From contig NZ_WEZF01000006.1 of assembly GCF_009177065.1 (NCBI RefSeq), positions 124,001-188,000 of the forward strand: DNA of 64,000 nt, read 5' to 3'. Source of the DNA: Tautonia marina (GTDB lineage Bacteria; Planctomycetota; Planctomycetia; Isosphaerales; Isosphaeraceae). Positions 35,601-45,348 of this stretch are shown here, one piece after another. The notes below the pieces were generated by a model. The model worked only from the letters and a program-made list of their open reading frames with translations, searched no databases and was not told where the DNA came from. Positions within the stretch are counted from its first letter, which is position 1. Each line of letters starts with the position of its first letter. The position numbers were made by a program, and so were the translations under genes.

Positions 35601-37829
35601 TACTACAAGATCCTCCGTACTCCGGAGGAGACGATGGAGAACACGACCCACCTGTTCCTCGGCATCCGCTTCAACTGCAACAAGTGCCACGACCATCCCT
35701 TCGAACGCTGGACGCAGGACCAGTATTACGAGACCTCCGCGTTCTTCGCCCAGGTCGCGCTGGCGACCGATCCGGAGAGCGGCGATCGCCGCATTGGGGG
35801 CTCGGCCGTCGAGGGGGCCAAGCCGCTGTACGAGATCGTCAGTGACACCTCGCAGTCCGAGGTGATTCACGAACGCACCGGAGCCCCAACGCCGCCGGCG
35901 TTCCCCTACGAAAGTGACTACGAGGCGCCGGAGGATGCCCCCCGTCGCGTCGCCCTGGCCTCCTGGATGACCTCGCCCGACAACCAGTACTTCGCCAGGA
36001 GCTACGCCAACCGGATCTGGGGGTACTTGATGGGGGTCGGCCTGATCGAGCCGCTCGACGACATCCGCGCCGGCAACCCGCCGACGAACCCCGAGTTGCT
36101 CGATTACCTGACCGACGAGTTCGTTTCCAGCGGGTTCGACGTGCAGCACCTGATGCGGCTGATCGCCACCTCGCGGACCTATCAACTGTCGGTCGAGACG
36201 AACGAGTGGAACGCCGACGACGCCATCAACTACGCCAGCGCCCAGCCGAAGCGGTTGCCGGCCGAGGTGCTTTACGACGCGATCTACAAGGTCGCCGGCG
36301 CGACGCCGAAGATTCCCGGCGTGCCGGAAGGAACCCGAGCCGCTGCCTTGCCCGACTCTGGCATCGACCTGCCAAGCGGGTTCCTGACGACCTTCGGCCG
36401 ACCGGTTCGCGAGTCGGCCTGCGAGTGCGAACGCTCGGATGATCTGCAACTCGGGCCGATCATGGCCCTGGTCAGCGGCCCAACGGTGGCCGAGGCGATC
36501 GGCGACGCGAACAACGCCATTGCCTCGTTGACCAAGGAAGAAGACGGGAATGCCTCGCTGATTAACGAGTTGTTCCTCCGCATCCTCAACCGGCCGGCGA
36601 CGGTCAGCGAGATCGACGCCTGCCTCGCCGTCTTCGACGAGATCGGCGCAGACCATCAGGAACTCGCCGCCGCCCTCGTGGCCCGAGAGGCGGAAGTGGC
36701 CGCCCTGATGCCCCAGTGGGAACGGGAGCGTGAGGAGGCGATCGCCGCCGCCCGCGAGGCACTCTCGGCCTACGAGGAAGAGATCGCCCCCCGGGTTGCC
36801 GAGCAAGAGCAAGCGCGGCAGGAGAAGATCGCTGCCGCCAGGGCCGATCTGGAGGGGTACGCCTCCAACGACCTGCCCGCCAAGATTTCCCAGTGGGCCG
36901 CCGAGCAGTCGAAGAACCTCGTGGCCTGGGAGTCGCTGGAGGCCCGCCGCATGACGGCCTCGAACGGCTCGACGCTGGAACAGCGCGAGGACCGCTCGAT
37001 CGTGGCATCGGGCGACAAGAACGGTCAGGGAGTCTACACGATCGTCGCTGAGACGGAACTGACGGGCCTGACCGCGCTGCGGCTCGAAGTTTTGACCGAT
37101 GAGTCGTTGCCCCGCAACGGGCCGGGCCGGGCAAAGGACGGCAACTTCGTGCTCAACGAGATCGAGGTCCATGCCGCTCCGCTGACCGATCCGACCCAGA
37201 TCCGCAAGCTCTCGCTGGTCAACCCGCTGGCCGATTTCAGCCAGGACAACCTTCCGATCACTGCTGCGGTTGATGGCAACGACAAGGACCCGGCACAGGG
37301 CTGGGCCGTCTCGCCGGCCTCGGGGGTGACCCACTGGGCCACCTTCCAGCTGGCCGAGCCGCTCAATCACCCCGGAGGCACCCTGTTGACCATCAAGATG
37401 GTGCAGAACTTCCAGAGTCGAGAGCATTCGATCGGCCGGTTCCGCCTCGCGCTCAGCGCTCAAACGGAGTCGGTGGGCGTGAGCCTTCCGGACGACTTTG
37501 CGTCCCTGGTCGCCGCGGGTGAGACCGACTGGACCGACGAACAACGGGCCTCGGTCCTGGCCTACTTCAAGGCGATCGACCAGCCGTACCGACAGAAACA
37601 GCAGGCCCTGGCCCAGGCCGAGCAGCCCCTGCCCGAAGATCCGAAGCTCGTGCAGCTTCGCCAGCGCTTGGCCGAGGCCGAACAACCTTTGCCCGAAGAC
37701 CCGACCCTGGCCCGGCTTCGGACCGACCTGGCCATGAGTGCCAACCAGCTCGAAACCCGCCGGCTCACGGCGGCCCAGGATATCGCCTGGGCCCTGATCA
37801 ACAGCCCGGCGTTCCTGTTCAATCACTGA
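32691..37829 (+). CDS. Cytochrome c / WD40 / DUF1549-DUF1553 multidomain protein
   Basis: Predicted 1712-aa exported protein. ATG 32691 follows AGGAGA by about 8 nt. In order: a signal peptide; a PSCyt1-type haem region with CQGCH near residue 53; WD40 repeats (about 155-500); a bacterial Ig-like segment; a second haem-like motif CNQGTCH near 646; DUF1549/PSCyt2 (about 830-1025) with CNKCHDHP near residue 996; DUF1553/PSD1 (about 1080-1300); a charged coiled region; an F5/8-type-C-like region (about 1420-1600). Two copies of AEQPLPEDP mark a short C-terminal repeat. These proteins pair with DUF1501 proteins in planctomycetes, as here. The role is unknown; an extracytoplasmic redox or polymer-related function is suspected. 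Confidence 0.95.
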   Translation: MRPWYGYPTTTAVLMALLWAGPAQADDAEAPADSADAKVSYYEQIRPIFEANCQGCHQPAKAGGKFVMTEFERLLGGGESTLPAIVPGDPVESYLMDQITPTNGEALMPQDAPPLLDAEIALIRQWIAEGAVDDTPANVRTTFSAENPPVYVRPPVIASMDVSPDGSLIAVAGFHEVLLLSAETLERTGRLIGLSERIESVAFSPDGSKLAVTGGNPGRLGEVQIWDVASARLIRSVPVTYDTVYGASWSPDGSKIAFGCADNSVRAIDVKTGEQVLFLLAHEDWALDTVFSAQGSHLISVGRDMAVKLTEIETQRFVDNITSITPGALKGGVNAVARHPNRDEIVVGGSDGVPKLYRVERLTKRVIGDDGNLIREFPAMKGRIFSVAVSPDGSMIAAASALDGQGEVAVFSYDFDTSLPDEIKAINEKVVTTRSAEEAQKLDAYHKEGVREIARLSVPETGLYSIAFGADGQLLAAGGDGIIRVIDATTGTVVDQVSPAPLEEGSAEMAEAGKPVRPKRVAVDDSTEVAEADRLPEGAELVELTVTPSEIRLVNLFDSVQIVVSGTLNSGAVVDLTRTADLSLSSPVAEVARSGFVTPIVDGNGTLEVSLAGKSAKVPVIVEGLSQPFEVDFVRDVNPVLSRLGCNQGTCHGAQDGKNGFKLSLRGYDPIFDIRSLTDDHAARRVNLASPDDSLMLLKPTGGVAHVGGVLMDTEESNYRILRDWIASGASLNLETPRVASIEVQPSNPIIDRIGARQQLRVVATYDDGTRRDVTQHTFLESGNTEVATAGDRGLISAIRRGEAPILARFEGAYAATTLTVMGDRSGFVWTEPESYNAIDELVARKWERMKILPSDLCTDTEFLRRAHLDLTGLPPSPEQVTAFLDDSRPSREKREALVDDLIGSEAFVEYWTNKWADLLQVNAKFLAPEGARAFRNWIREEVAANTPYDEFVRKIVTASGSNRENPAASYYKILRTPEETMENTTHLFLGIRFNCNKCHDHPFERWTQDQYYETSAFFAQVALATDPESGDRRIGGSAVEGAKPLYEIVSDTSQSEVIHERTGAPTPPAFPYESDYEAPEDAPRRVALASWMTSPDNQYFARSYANRIWGYLMGVGLIEPLDDIRAGNPPTNPELLDYLTDEFVSSGFDVQHLMRLIATSRTYQLSVETNEWNADDAINYASAQPKRLPAEVLYDAIYKVAGATPKIPGVPEGTRAAALPDSGIDLPSGFLTTFGRPVRESACECERSDDLQLGPIMALVSGPTVAEAIGDANNAIASLTKEEDGNASLINELFLRILNRPATVSEIDACLAVFDEIGADHQELAAALVAREAEVAALMPQWEREREEAIAAAREALSAYEEEIAPRVAEQEQARQEKIAAARADLEGYASNDLPAKISQWAAEQSKNLVAWESLEARRMTASNGSTLEQREDRSIVASGDKNGQGVYTIVAETELTGLTALRLEVLTDESLPRNGPGRAKDGNFVLNEIEVHAAPLTDPTQIRKLSLVNPLADFSQDNLPITAAVDGNDKDPAQGWAVSPASGVTHWATFQLAEPLNHPGGTLLTIKMVQNFQSREHSIGRFRLALSAQTESVGVSLPDDFASLVAAGETDWTDEQRASVLAYFKAIDQPYRQKQQALAQAEQPLPEDPKLVQLRQRLAEAEQPLPEDPTLARLRTDLAMSANQLETRRLTAAQDIAWALINSPAFLFNH

Positions 37830-37963
37830 TTTGGAATGCGATCGAGGGCGGAAGACAGGTTATACCGGATTGAGACGTGCTCGAATCCGAACCTGCCTTC
37901 GCACCCCTCCTGACGGCTCGTAGGACCGATCCCCCGAACCGCCCATCGAAAGGCAGGACCGCG

Positions 37964-39439
<1,476 letters not shown>

Positions 39440-39464
39440 TTGGGCCGGATTCGGAAGAAGGATT

Positions 39465-39550
39465 GCGCGCAGAGACGCGGAGTCGCGGAGAAGAAGGGAG
39501 AGAAGAGAGTTCTCCTGTTCGCTTCGCTGCGGCTCCGCGTCTTTGCGCGC
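39465..39550. repeat. Inverted repeat with long near-palindromic arms
   Basis: Left arm 39465-39490 and right arm 39527-39550 are reverse complements over about 20 of 24 positions. Both carry GCGCGC and a GACGCGGAG core. The middle (39491-39526) is A/G-rich then T/C-rich. From memory, this CAGAGACGCGGAG-type unit resembles a dispersed intergenic repeat in several bacteria. It lies between the DUF1501 and truD genes, and an ORF of 62 codons inside it is an artefact of the repeat. Confidence 0.65.
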
Positions 39551-39624
39551 GAATTGATCCGGGACGTTACAATGGGAATTGACCCCAACGACCCACCCGC
39601 TACGCCCGTTGAGACGCGATTGCC

Positions 39625-40815
39625 GTGAAGATCAAGTGCCGACCCGAGGATTTTCGGGTCGAGGAATTGCCGACCGTTGAACCTGGTGACCGGGGCCGAT
39701 TCGTCCTCTACCGGTTGACCAAGCGAGGGATCGGCACTCCGGAGGCGATCGAGTCGATTCGCCGCCGCTGGAACCTGCCGCCCGATGTGGTGCGTCACGG
39801 GGGATTGAAGGATCGGCACGCGCTGACCATTCAATATCTTTCGATCTTCAAGGGGCCGGAGCGGTCGCTTCATCAGGAACAGATTGATTTGGAGCCGATC
39901 GGGCGGATCGACGAGCCTTATGGGCCGTCGTCGTTTCGCGGGAACCACTTCGGGATCGTCCTGCGCGATCTGTCGGACGACGAGGCGGCCCGGGCACTTC
40001 GGGCGGCGACGGAGATTCCGCGCGACGGCATTCCCAACTACTTCGACGATCAGCGGTTTGGCTCGGTCGGTCCGAGCGGAGACTTCATCGGCCGGGCCTG
40101 GATTGCGGGAGATCACGAGCGGGCGTTGTGGCTCGCCCTGGCCGAGGAGAACGATTCGGACCGTCCCGGAGACGCCCGGCAGAAAGCGATCCTCCGCGAG
40201 TTCTGGGGCCGATGGCCGGAGGCGAAAGAGGCGCTCGACCGTTCGCACATTCGGAGTATCGTCACGTACCTGGTTGATCATCCGACCGACTTTCGAGGCG
40301 CCTTCGCTCGGGTCAGGCGCGACCTGAGGTCGATCTACTTTTCGGCCTATCAGAGTCACCTTTGGAACCTGATTCTGGCCCGGTTCATCGAACGGATCAC
40401 CCGGCCGGAGCAGCGGGTGGTGCATCCCTTTCGGACGGCGGAGCTGCCGGTTCCGGTCGGCCTGGAGCCCGATCAGGTCGATCGGCTCGCCAGAACCCGA
40501 TTGCCCTTGCCTGCGTCTCGAACGGTGATCGGTTCGGATGAGGTGGCGGAGATCGCCCGGTCGGTGGTCGCGGAGCAGGGGATGGCCTGGGAGGATCTCC
40601 GCGTCCGGCACTTGAAGGATGTCTTCCTCTCCAAAGGGGACCGCGCGGCGATGTTTCGGGCCGGGAATTGGTCGCAGTCGCACCTGAACGACGATGATCT
40701 GTACCGAGGTCGCAAGACCCTGGAGCTGGAATTCGAGCTGCCGCGAGGTGCCTATGCGACCCTGATCGTCAAGCGGCTCACCGATGCCGCGGGCGGGCAA
40801 TCGGCTGAATCGTGA
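39625..40815 (+). CDS. truD: tRNA pseudouridine synthase D
   Basis: Predicted 396-aa TruD-family enzyme, which makes pseudouridine at position 13 of tRNA-Glu. The catalytic Asp63 sits in GGLKDRHALTIQYLS. Other family motifs are FRGNHFGIVLRDL, GIPNYFDDQRFGSVG and SAYQSHLWNLILARF. It starts with GTG at 39625. It is followed after 54 nt by an RluA-type pseudouridine synthase. Confidence 0.95.
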   Translation: MKIKCRPEDFRVEELPTVEPGDRGRFVLYRLTKRGIGTPEAIESIRRRWNLPPDVVRHGGLKDRHALTIQYLSIFKGPERSLHQEQIDLEPIGRIDEPYGPSSFRGNHFGIVLRDLSDDEAARALRAATEIPRDGIPNYFDDQRFGSVGPSGDFIGRAWIAGDHERALWLALAEENDSDRPGDARQKAILREFWGRWPEAKEALDRSHIRSIVTYLVDHPTDFRGAFARVRRDLRSIYFSAYQSHLWNLILARFIERITRPEQRVVHPFRTAELPVPVGLEPDQVDRLARTRLPLPASRTVIGSDEVAEIARSVVAEQGMAWEDLRVRHLKDVFLSKGDRAAMFRAGNWSQSHLNDDDLYRGRKTLELEFELPRGAYATLIVKRLTDAAGGQSAES

Positions 40816-40869
40816 GTGATCGCAATCTCGATTCGGAAAGCCCTGGACGCAACAAAACAGGATGTCTCG

Positions 40870-41538
40870 ATGAGCCCTGTTGTGCTTTATGAAGACAATC
40901 ACTGCCTCGCGCTGAACAAGCCGGCGGGGATGCCCACGCAGGGGGACGAGTCGGGATCGGAGTCGCTGGTGGACTGGGCGAGGGAGGATTTGCGCGTCCG
41001 GTATCAGAAGCCGGGGAACGTGTTCGTCGGCCTGGTGCATCGGCTCGATCGGCCGGTGTCGGGGGTGGTCCTGCTCGGCAAGACGAGCAAGGGGGCGAGT
41101 CGGCTGTCGGCCCAGTTCCGCGAGGGGACGGTCGAGAAGGTCTACTGGGCGATCGTCGAAGGGGGGCCGAAGGAGGAGGCCGGGACGTGGACCGATCGGC
41201 TCGTCAAGGACGAGTCGAGGAATGTGGTGCGGGTGGGAGCGGCCGGTAAGGACGCCGTGTTAGCCTATAGAGTCCTGGAGCGCTGGCGGGGTCGATCGTG
41301 GTTGGAAGTCAGGCCGGTCAGTGGCAGGAGCCATCAGATCCGGGTGCAACTGGCATCTCGAAGGTTGCCGATCGTGGGGGACTTGAAATACGGGGCTTCG
41401 GGGCGTCTTCCGGCGAACGACGGCGGGCACCGGATTGCCCTGCATGCGCGGTCACTGCGATTCAGGCATCCGACGTCTGCGGCAGAGACGCAGGTTGTCG
41501 CGCCGGTCCCGTCAGACTGGCCCGGACCCTTGTCCTGA
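40870..41538 (+). CDS. RluA-family pseudouridine synthase
   Basis: Predicted 222-aa RNA pseudouridine synthase. The catalytic Asp60 lies in HRLDRPVSGVVLLGKTS, and other family segments are LNKPAGMPTQG, SGRSHQIRVQLAS and IALHARSLRF. There is no N-terminal S4 domain, so it belongs to the shorter RluA/RluC-like group. The RNA target is not predictable. ATG 40870 has AGGA 8 nt upstream. Its last 77 nt overlap the convergent minus-strand lipoprotein gene. Confidence 0.93.
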   Translation: MSPVVLYEDNHCLALNKPAGMPTQGDESGSESLVDWAREDLRVRYQKPGNVFVGLVHRLDRPVSGVVLLGKTSKGASRLSAQFREGTVEKVYWAIVEGGPKEEAGTWTDRLVKDESRNVVRVGAAGKDAVLAYRVLERWRGRSWLEVRPVSGRSHQIRVQLASRRLPIVGDLKYGASGRLPANDGGHRIALHARSLRFRHPTSAAETQVVAPVPSDWPGPLS

Positions 41539-43486
41539 AGCCGGTCGGAAGGTTGGAGGAGCCCCAGTAGGCAAGCGGGATGGCAAGGATTGTCAGAAAG
41601 AATGCGGCGTACGGTCCCCAGCTTTTGGGATCGACCGGGGCTGACTTGGCGAATGGATCGTCGAAGACCTCGGCGATGGACGCCTCGGCAACAGGAGACG
41701 TGGTGGCCGGTTCGGGCTCGATCGGCGGCTGGGAATCGGTGTCGGCGGGCGCAGCAGACCCCTCCACGACCACCGTGGTGGGATCGTGGACGGCAGACGG
41801 TTCGGCACTCTCGGGAGAGGGTTCGGTTGGGGAGAGTTCGGTTTCGACCACGTATTCGGTTTCGAGGACCAGGGCGGGAATCTCGGGCTCGGGCTGGGCG
41901 GCGAGGGGCTGGCCGTTCAGGAAGGCCTGTGCGGCCAGCATCAAGGAAGGGGAAATCGGCGCGATGCGTTCGGCATCGCGTCGGGCCCGTTCGGGGGCAG
42001 AGCGATCGACCTTGATCCGGTGGATGTACCAGAGGACCGCGGCAGCCGAGCCGTCGGTGTCACAGAAATAGAGTGGACGGGCCGATTCGAGGGCGATTTC
42101 TTCCTCGAAGCGGTTGACGAGGGTGGCGTCGATCGTGCCGGGCGTCATGGGCAAGAGCACATGACGCAGGCCGAGTCGGTTGCTGGAGGCGAAGTCGGTC
42201 GGTCGGATCTGATCGACCGGCCGCAGGTCAAGCACGGTTCGATAGCCGTGATCGGCCAGCCAGGTCCATCCCGATTCTTCCGGAATGGCCCCGCCGGCGA
42301 GCAGCGGGGCAACACTATAAAATGCTCCGATCCCCGAGGTCCCGCCGATGTCCGGCGGCGACTCGGGGATCACCTGGGTCGTCGGTTCGGAAACCGCCGG
42401 AGGATCGGGAGGCGGCTCGATGGGCTCCGTCGGAGTCGGTAGCTCAGGCTCCGCAACCGCAGGAGGAGCGGGGTCGGGTAAGGGCTGAAGCCCAGCCCCG
42501 TCTACCGGGGCGGGAGTCGGCTCGGCAAACGGGGGAGGCATGGGTTCGACGACCGCCGGAGGAGACAGATCGTGGTCGGCCGCAGGCACCGGTTCCGGCT
42601 CGATCGCCTGACCGACCGCAGGGGGAGTCTCGGGCTCAGGAGTCGGCTCAACAACGGGCGCGGCTGGAGCCGGCTCGGGAGTCGGCTCAACCACAGGCGC
42701 GGCCGGAGCCGGTTGCGGGGTCGGCTCGGCAGAAGGGGTTTCGGGCTTCGGCTCGACCGGAGGAGGAGGGGCGAGATCATCGGACTCATCGGGGCCGATG
42801 CTCTCGGGAGCCGGAAGGCGATCGATCACCCGAAGGCTCTCGCGGGAGTCGGTGCGAGCTACGGAACTGGGAGCGGGAAGGGGGACGCCCCGACCCGGCT
42901 CAGGAGCCGGGTCGAAGCCGAAGCGAGGCCGAGCCTCATCACTACTTCGTCTTGCCATGCGATCGGCGAAGGAATCGCCGGTCGAGGTCGGAGTGGTGGA
43001 GGCCCGATCGATCGGTCGACTCCCCAGCGTACGATCTGCACTGGCCCGCGGAGTCCCGGAGCCCTGCGGCGCCCGACCCGAAGGTTCAGGTAAGGGTTCC
43101 AGCTCCAGCGTGTTGTCGTCCGGGGGACGAATCGAAGTGGGGGGAGTCGTCAGGGCCGGATCGGCCGGCACGAGGGTCGAACCCACGGGTGGGGTCGATT
43201 GGATGATGGCGGGTTCGCCAGGCAAGACCTCGACACCAGGAGCCGAATCAAGAATGATCGGCGGCTCCTCGTAGACGATCCGCCCGCGGTTGCGGTTGAA
43301 CAGGCCACCGCCGCTGCCGATCCTACTGAGAGGACCGCAGCCGACACAGTTTCGGAAGGGGTTGATCGACTGAAGAGACTGGCATCCCTCCAGGCTGATC
43401 GCCGCCAGGGCCATGAGAATCAGGGCGAGGCGAGGCGACGCCCGGCGGGCGGGCGGGCCCGTCGATGCGCTTCGCTCGGTCTTCAT
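41462..43486 (-). CDS. Proline-rich lipoprotein with degenerate phosphatase-like domain
   Basis: Predicted 674-aa lipoprotein. A lipobox ending in ISLEGC sits near residue 35. Residues ~190-385 are Pro/Glu-rich with tandem repeats such as PAPAAPVVEPTPEP. A dual-specificity-phosphatase-like domain follows (SVAPLLAGGAIPEESGWTWL, GYRTVLDLRPVDQ), but the expected C-x5-R loop reads FCDTDGSAAA, so Cys is present and Arg is not. A C-terminal membrane span (AAFFLTILAIPLAYWG) precedes a basic tail. Probably a membrane-tethered pseudo-phosphatase. Its 3' end overlaps the RluA-like gene antisense. Confidence 0.8.
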   Translation of the reverse strand: MKTERSASTGPPARRASPRLALILMALAAISLEGCQSLQSINPFRNCVGCGPLSRIGSGGGLFNRNRGRIVYEEPPIILDSAPGVEVLPGEPAIIQSTPPVGSTLVPADPALTTPPTSIRPPDDNTLELEPLPEPSGRAPQGSGTPRASADRTLGSRPIDRASTTPTSTGDSFADRMARRSSDEARPRFGFDPAPEPGRGVPLPAPSSVARTDSRESLRVIDRLPAPESIGPDESDDLAPPPPVEPKPETPSAEPTPQPAPAAPVVEPTPEPAPAAPVVEPTPEPETPPAVGQAIEPEPVPAADHDLSPPAVVEPMPPPFAEPTPAPVDGAGLQPLPDPAPPAVAEPELPTPTEPIEPPPDPPAVSEPTTQVIPESPPDIGGTSGIGAFYSVAPLLAGGAIPEESGWTWLADHGYRTVLDLRPVDQIRPTDFASSNRLGLRHVLLPMTPGTIDATLVNRFEEEIALESARPLYFCDTDGSAAAVLWYIHRIKVDRSAPERARRDAERIAPISPSLMLAAQAFLNGQPLAAQPEPEIPALVLETEYVVETELSPTEPSPESAEPSAVHDPTTVVVEGSAAPADTDSQPPIEPEPATTSPVAEASIAEVFDDPFAKSAPVDPKSWGPYAAFFLTILAIPLAYWGSSNLPTGFRTRVRASLTGPARQPASLPQTSDA
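42642..42719. repeat. Tandem 39-bp repeat, two copies
   Basis: Copies at 42642-42680 and 42681-42719 differ at a few positions. Both lie inside the lipoprotein gene and encode the repeated Pro/Ala/Glu segment. Likely replication slippage; there is no CRISPR-like spacing. Confidence 0.7.
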
Positions 43487-43971
43487 CGGGGATTCCTCCA
43501 GGGAGTTCGAGACCCGGCCCGTCGCGTGCCCGAACGAACCCCCCAGGCCGGGATGGCCGGGCGGATCGGGGAACGTTGCGGATGCCGGACGACCGAAGTC
43601 GTCGGGGTCGAGACGCCAACAACGAGAGGGGGGACCACCAGGCCCGAGGGCCTTGGAATGCCGTTGAGCCGCGAATCGAACGCTCGGGTGGAGGAATGCT
43701 CAAGGGAAGGCATGAATTCGCTCGCGGCAGTCGGAGCACGACGGTCACGGCAATCGTTCCGCCGATCGTCGAGGCGCGACGCCCCTGTCATCACACACCG
43801 ATGTTCGGCGATTCGGTCGCCGGGCACGGTGGCAAATCGAGCGTCAGGGAACCATATCCGATGGCCGCATGGTTGCCAGTCATCTGTACCGATTTCTAAA
43901 ATAACCCCATCACTACCCCGGGCGCGATCGCTCCGACCGGCGCAACCCCACTTTTCCGATCCCCCGACATC
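43487..43971. other. Intergenic region between divergent genes
   Basis: 485 bases with no gene recognised. Short ORFs have no domain. Promoters for the minus-strand lipoprotein and the plus-strand glycosyltransferase-like gene are expected here but not defined. Confidence 0.45.
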
Positions 43972-45348
43972 ATGCCTGCCGACGGAACCGATTCCGAGAC
44001 ACTCCCCCGTCGATCCTTCTGGACCCGGCTCGGATTCGTGGCCGTTGGGCTGTTTGCCCTGGCGAGCTTCGGCTTCCGCCTGGCTGACGAACCGAGTTTC
44101 ATCGACGAGTGGGCCTACCTTTCCCAGGCGTATTTCGGCCCGCTCTGGTGGGAAGGAGACTGGAACGACCCTGCCTGGCTCGAATATCCGGCGATCGACC
44201 TCCCTCCGTTGCCGAAGTACTTGATCGGCGCGATGATCCAACTGGGAGGCCGGCCGATGCCCGATCGGGCCGATGCCTTTGCCTGGTACAACAACACGGC
44301 GACGACCTTCGGCGGCATGGATCGGCTCGTCTGGACCCGATGGCCGACCGTGGTCCTTGGGGCGCTGGGCTGCCTGGCCCTGGCGGCGATCGGCGCGATG
44401 AGCTTCGGGACTCGGGCCGGATTGCTGGCGGGGGTGTTGCTGGCGATCAACCCGCTTTACCGGATGCATGCCCGGCGGGCGATGTCGGACGTGCCGACCG
44501 AGGCATTCATACTGCTGGCGCTGGCGGTGGCGCTCTGGGCCTGGCGAGAACTGATGGTCGGTGATCGTCGGGGACGTGCTGTGCTGGCCATGACGCTCGG
44601 AGCCGGATCGCTGGCGGGCCTGGCGGCGCTGGCGAAGCTGAGCGGCGGCCTGGCGACAATGACCCTGGTGGCCTGGGCCGCTCTGGCGGTCGTGGTGCCG
44701 GGGGTGAGCGTGGGTCGGAAGGGCCTGGTGGTGGGAGCGGTGATTCTGGCGGGGCTGGTGGCCTATGCAACCTTCATCGTCGGGAACCCGGTGTTGACGG
44801 CCGACCCGAAGCTGCCCCAGGGAGCGCCGGAGGGGGTCGTGAGCCTGGCCGAGCAAGGGGTGATTGGCCGGACCCTGGCGGTCATGGAGCATCGCTCGGA
44901 CGTGTCCCGAGGGGCTCAGGAGCATCCGGTCTTCAAGGCCCAGGGGTATCCGGTGGACGGGCTGGGAGCGAAGCTTGCCGTGGTCGGCGTGCAGGGGTTC
45001 GGCCGGTTCGGGCCGCTCGGGCCAAGGACGACGGACTCGATCGTTCGGTACGACTGGAACCAGGACTGGGGAGCCTTGGTCTGGGGGCCGATCGTCCTGG
45101 CGGGAGGAATCTGGTCGATCCGCATGGGGGGTCGGCAGCTGCGAGCGGGGCAAGCCCCGACGACCTGGGCCGTTCTGGTCCAGTTTCTCGTGGCGATGGC
45201 GACGGTGACGGCGTTCATCCCGATGGCCTGGGATCGCTACATGCTGCCGATTCAGTCGGGAGCGGCCGTGCTCGGCGCGGCGGCGGTGTCGGGAGTGATC
45301 GGGTTGATCTGGCGAAGCAACGGCCCGGGGGATGGAACGCGTGGCTGA
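43972..45348 (+). CDS. GT39/ArnT-like polytopic glycosyltransferase
   Basis: Predicted 458-aa membrane protein with about 9-10 spans. A first-loop acidic pair in LADEPSFIDEWAYLSQAYF fits the GT-C/PMT (GT39) fold, which moves sugars from lipid-linked donors. Other features are WPTVVLGALGCLALAAIGAM and GVLLAINPLYRMHARRAMSD. Donor and acceptor are unknown. It overlaps the next membrane protein gene by 17 nt, so both are probably one operon. Confidence 0.8.
   Translation: MPADGTDSETLPRRSFWTRLGFVAVGLFALASFGFRLADEPSFIDEWAYLSQAYFGPLWWEGDWNDPAWLEYPAIDLPPLPKYLIGAMIQLGGRPMPDRADAFAWYNNTATTFGGMDRLVWTRWPTVVLGALGCLALAAIGAMSFGTRAGLLAGVLLAINPLYRMHARRAMSDVPTEAFILLALAVALWAWRELMVGDRRGRAVLAMTLGAGSLAGLAALAKLSGGLATMTLVAWAALAVVVPGVSVGRKGLVVGAVILAGLVAYATFIVGNPVLTADPKLPQGAPEGVVSLAEQGVIGRTLAVMEHRSDVSRGAQEHPVFKAQGYPVDGLGAKLAVVGVQGFGRFGPLGPRTTDSIVRYDWNQDWGALVWGPIVLAGGIWSIRMGGRQLRAGQAPTTWAVLVQFLVAMATVTAFIPMAWDRYMLPIQSGAAVLGAAAVSGVIGLIWRSNGPGDGTRG

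Noticed and set aside
34821-37826. 1001-codon ORF opposite the cytochrome/WD40 gene
   Set aside because: Antisense frame without domains; the plus strand carries several clear family motifs.
39440-39628. 62-codon ORF before truD
   Set aside because: It lies within and is created by the inverted repeat; there is no ribosome-binding site or domain.
42600-42730. CRISPR-like repetition
   Set aside because: The repeat units are adjacent, coding and without spacers; they encode Pro-rich protein repeats.
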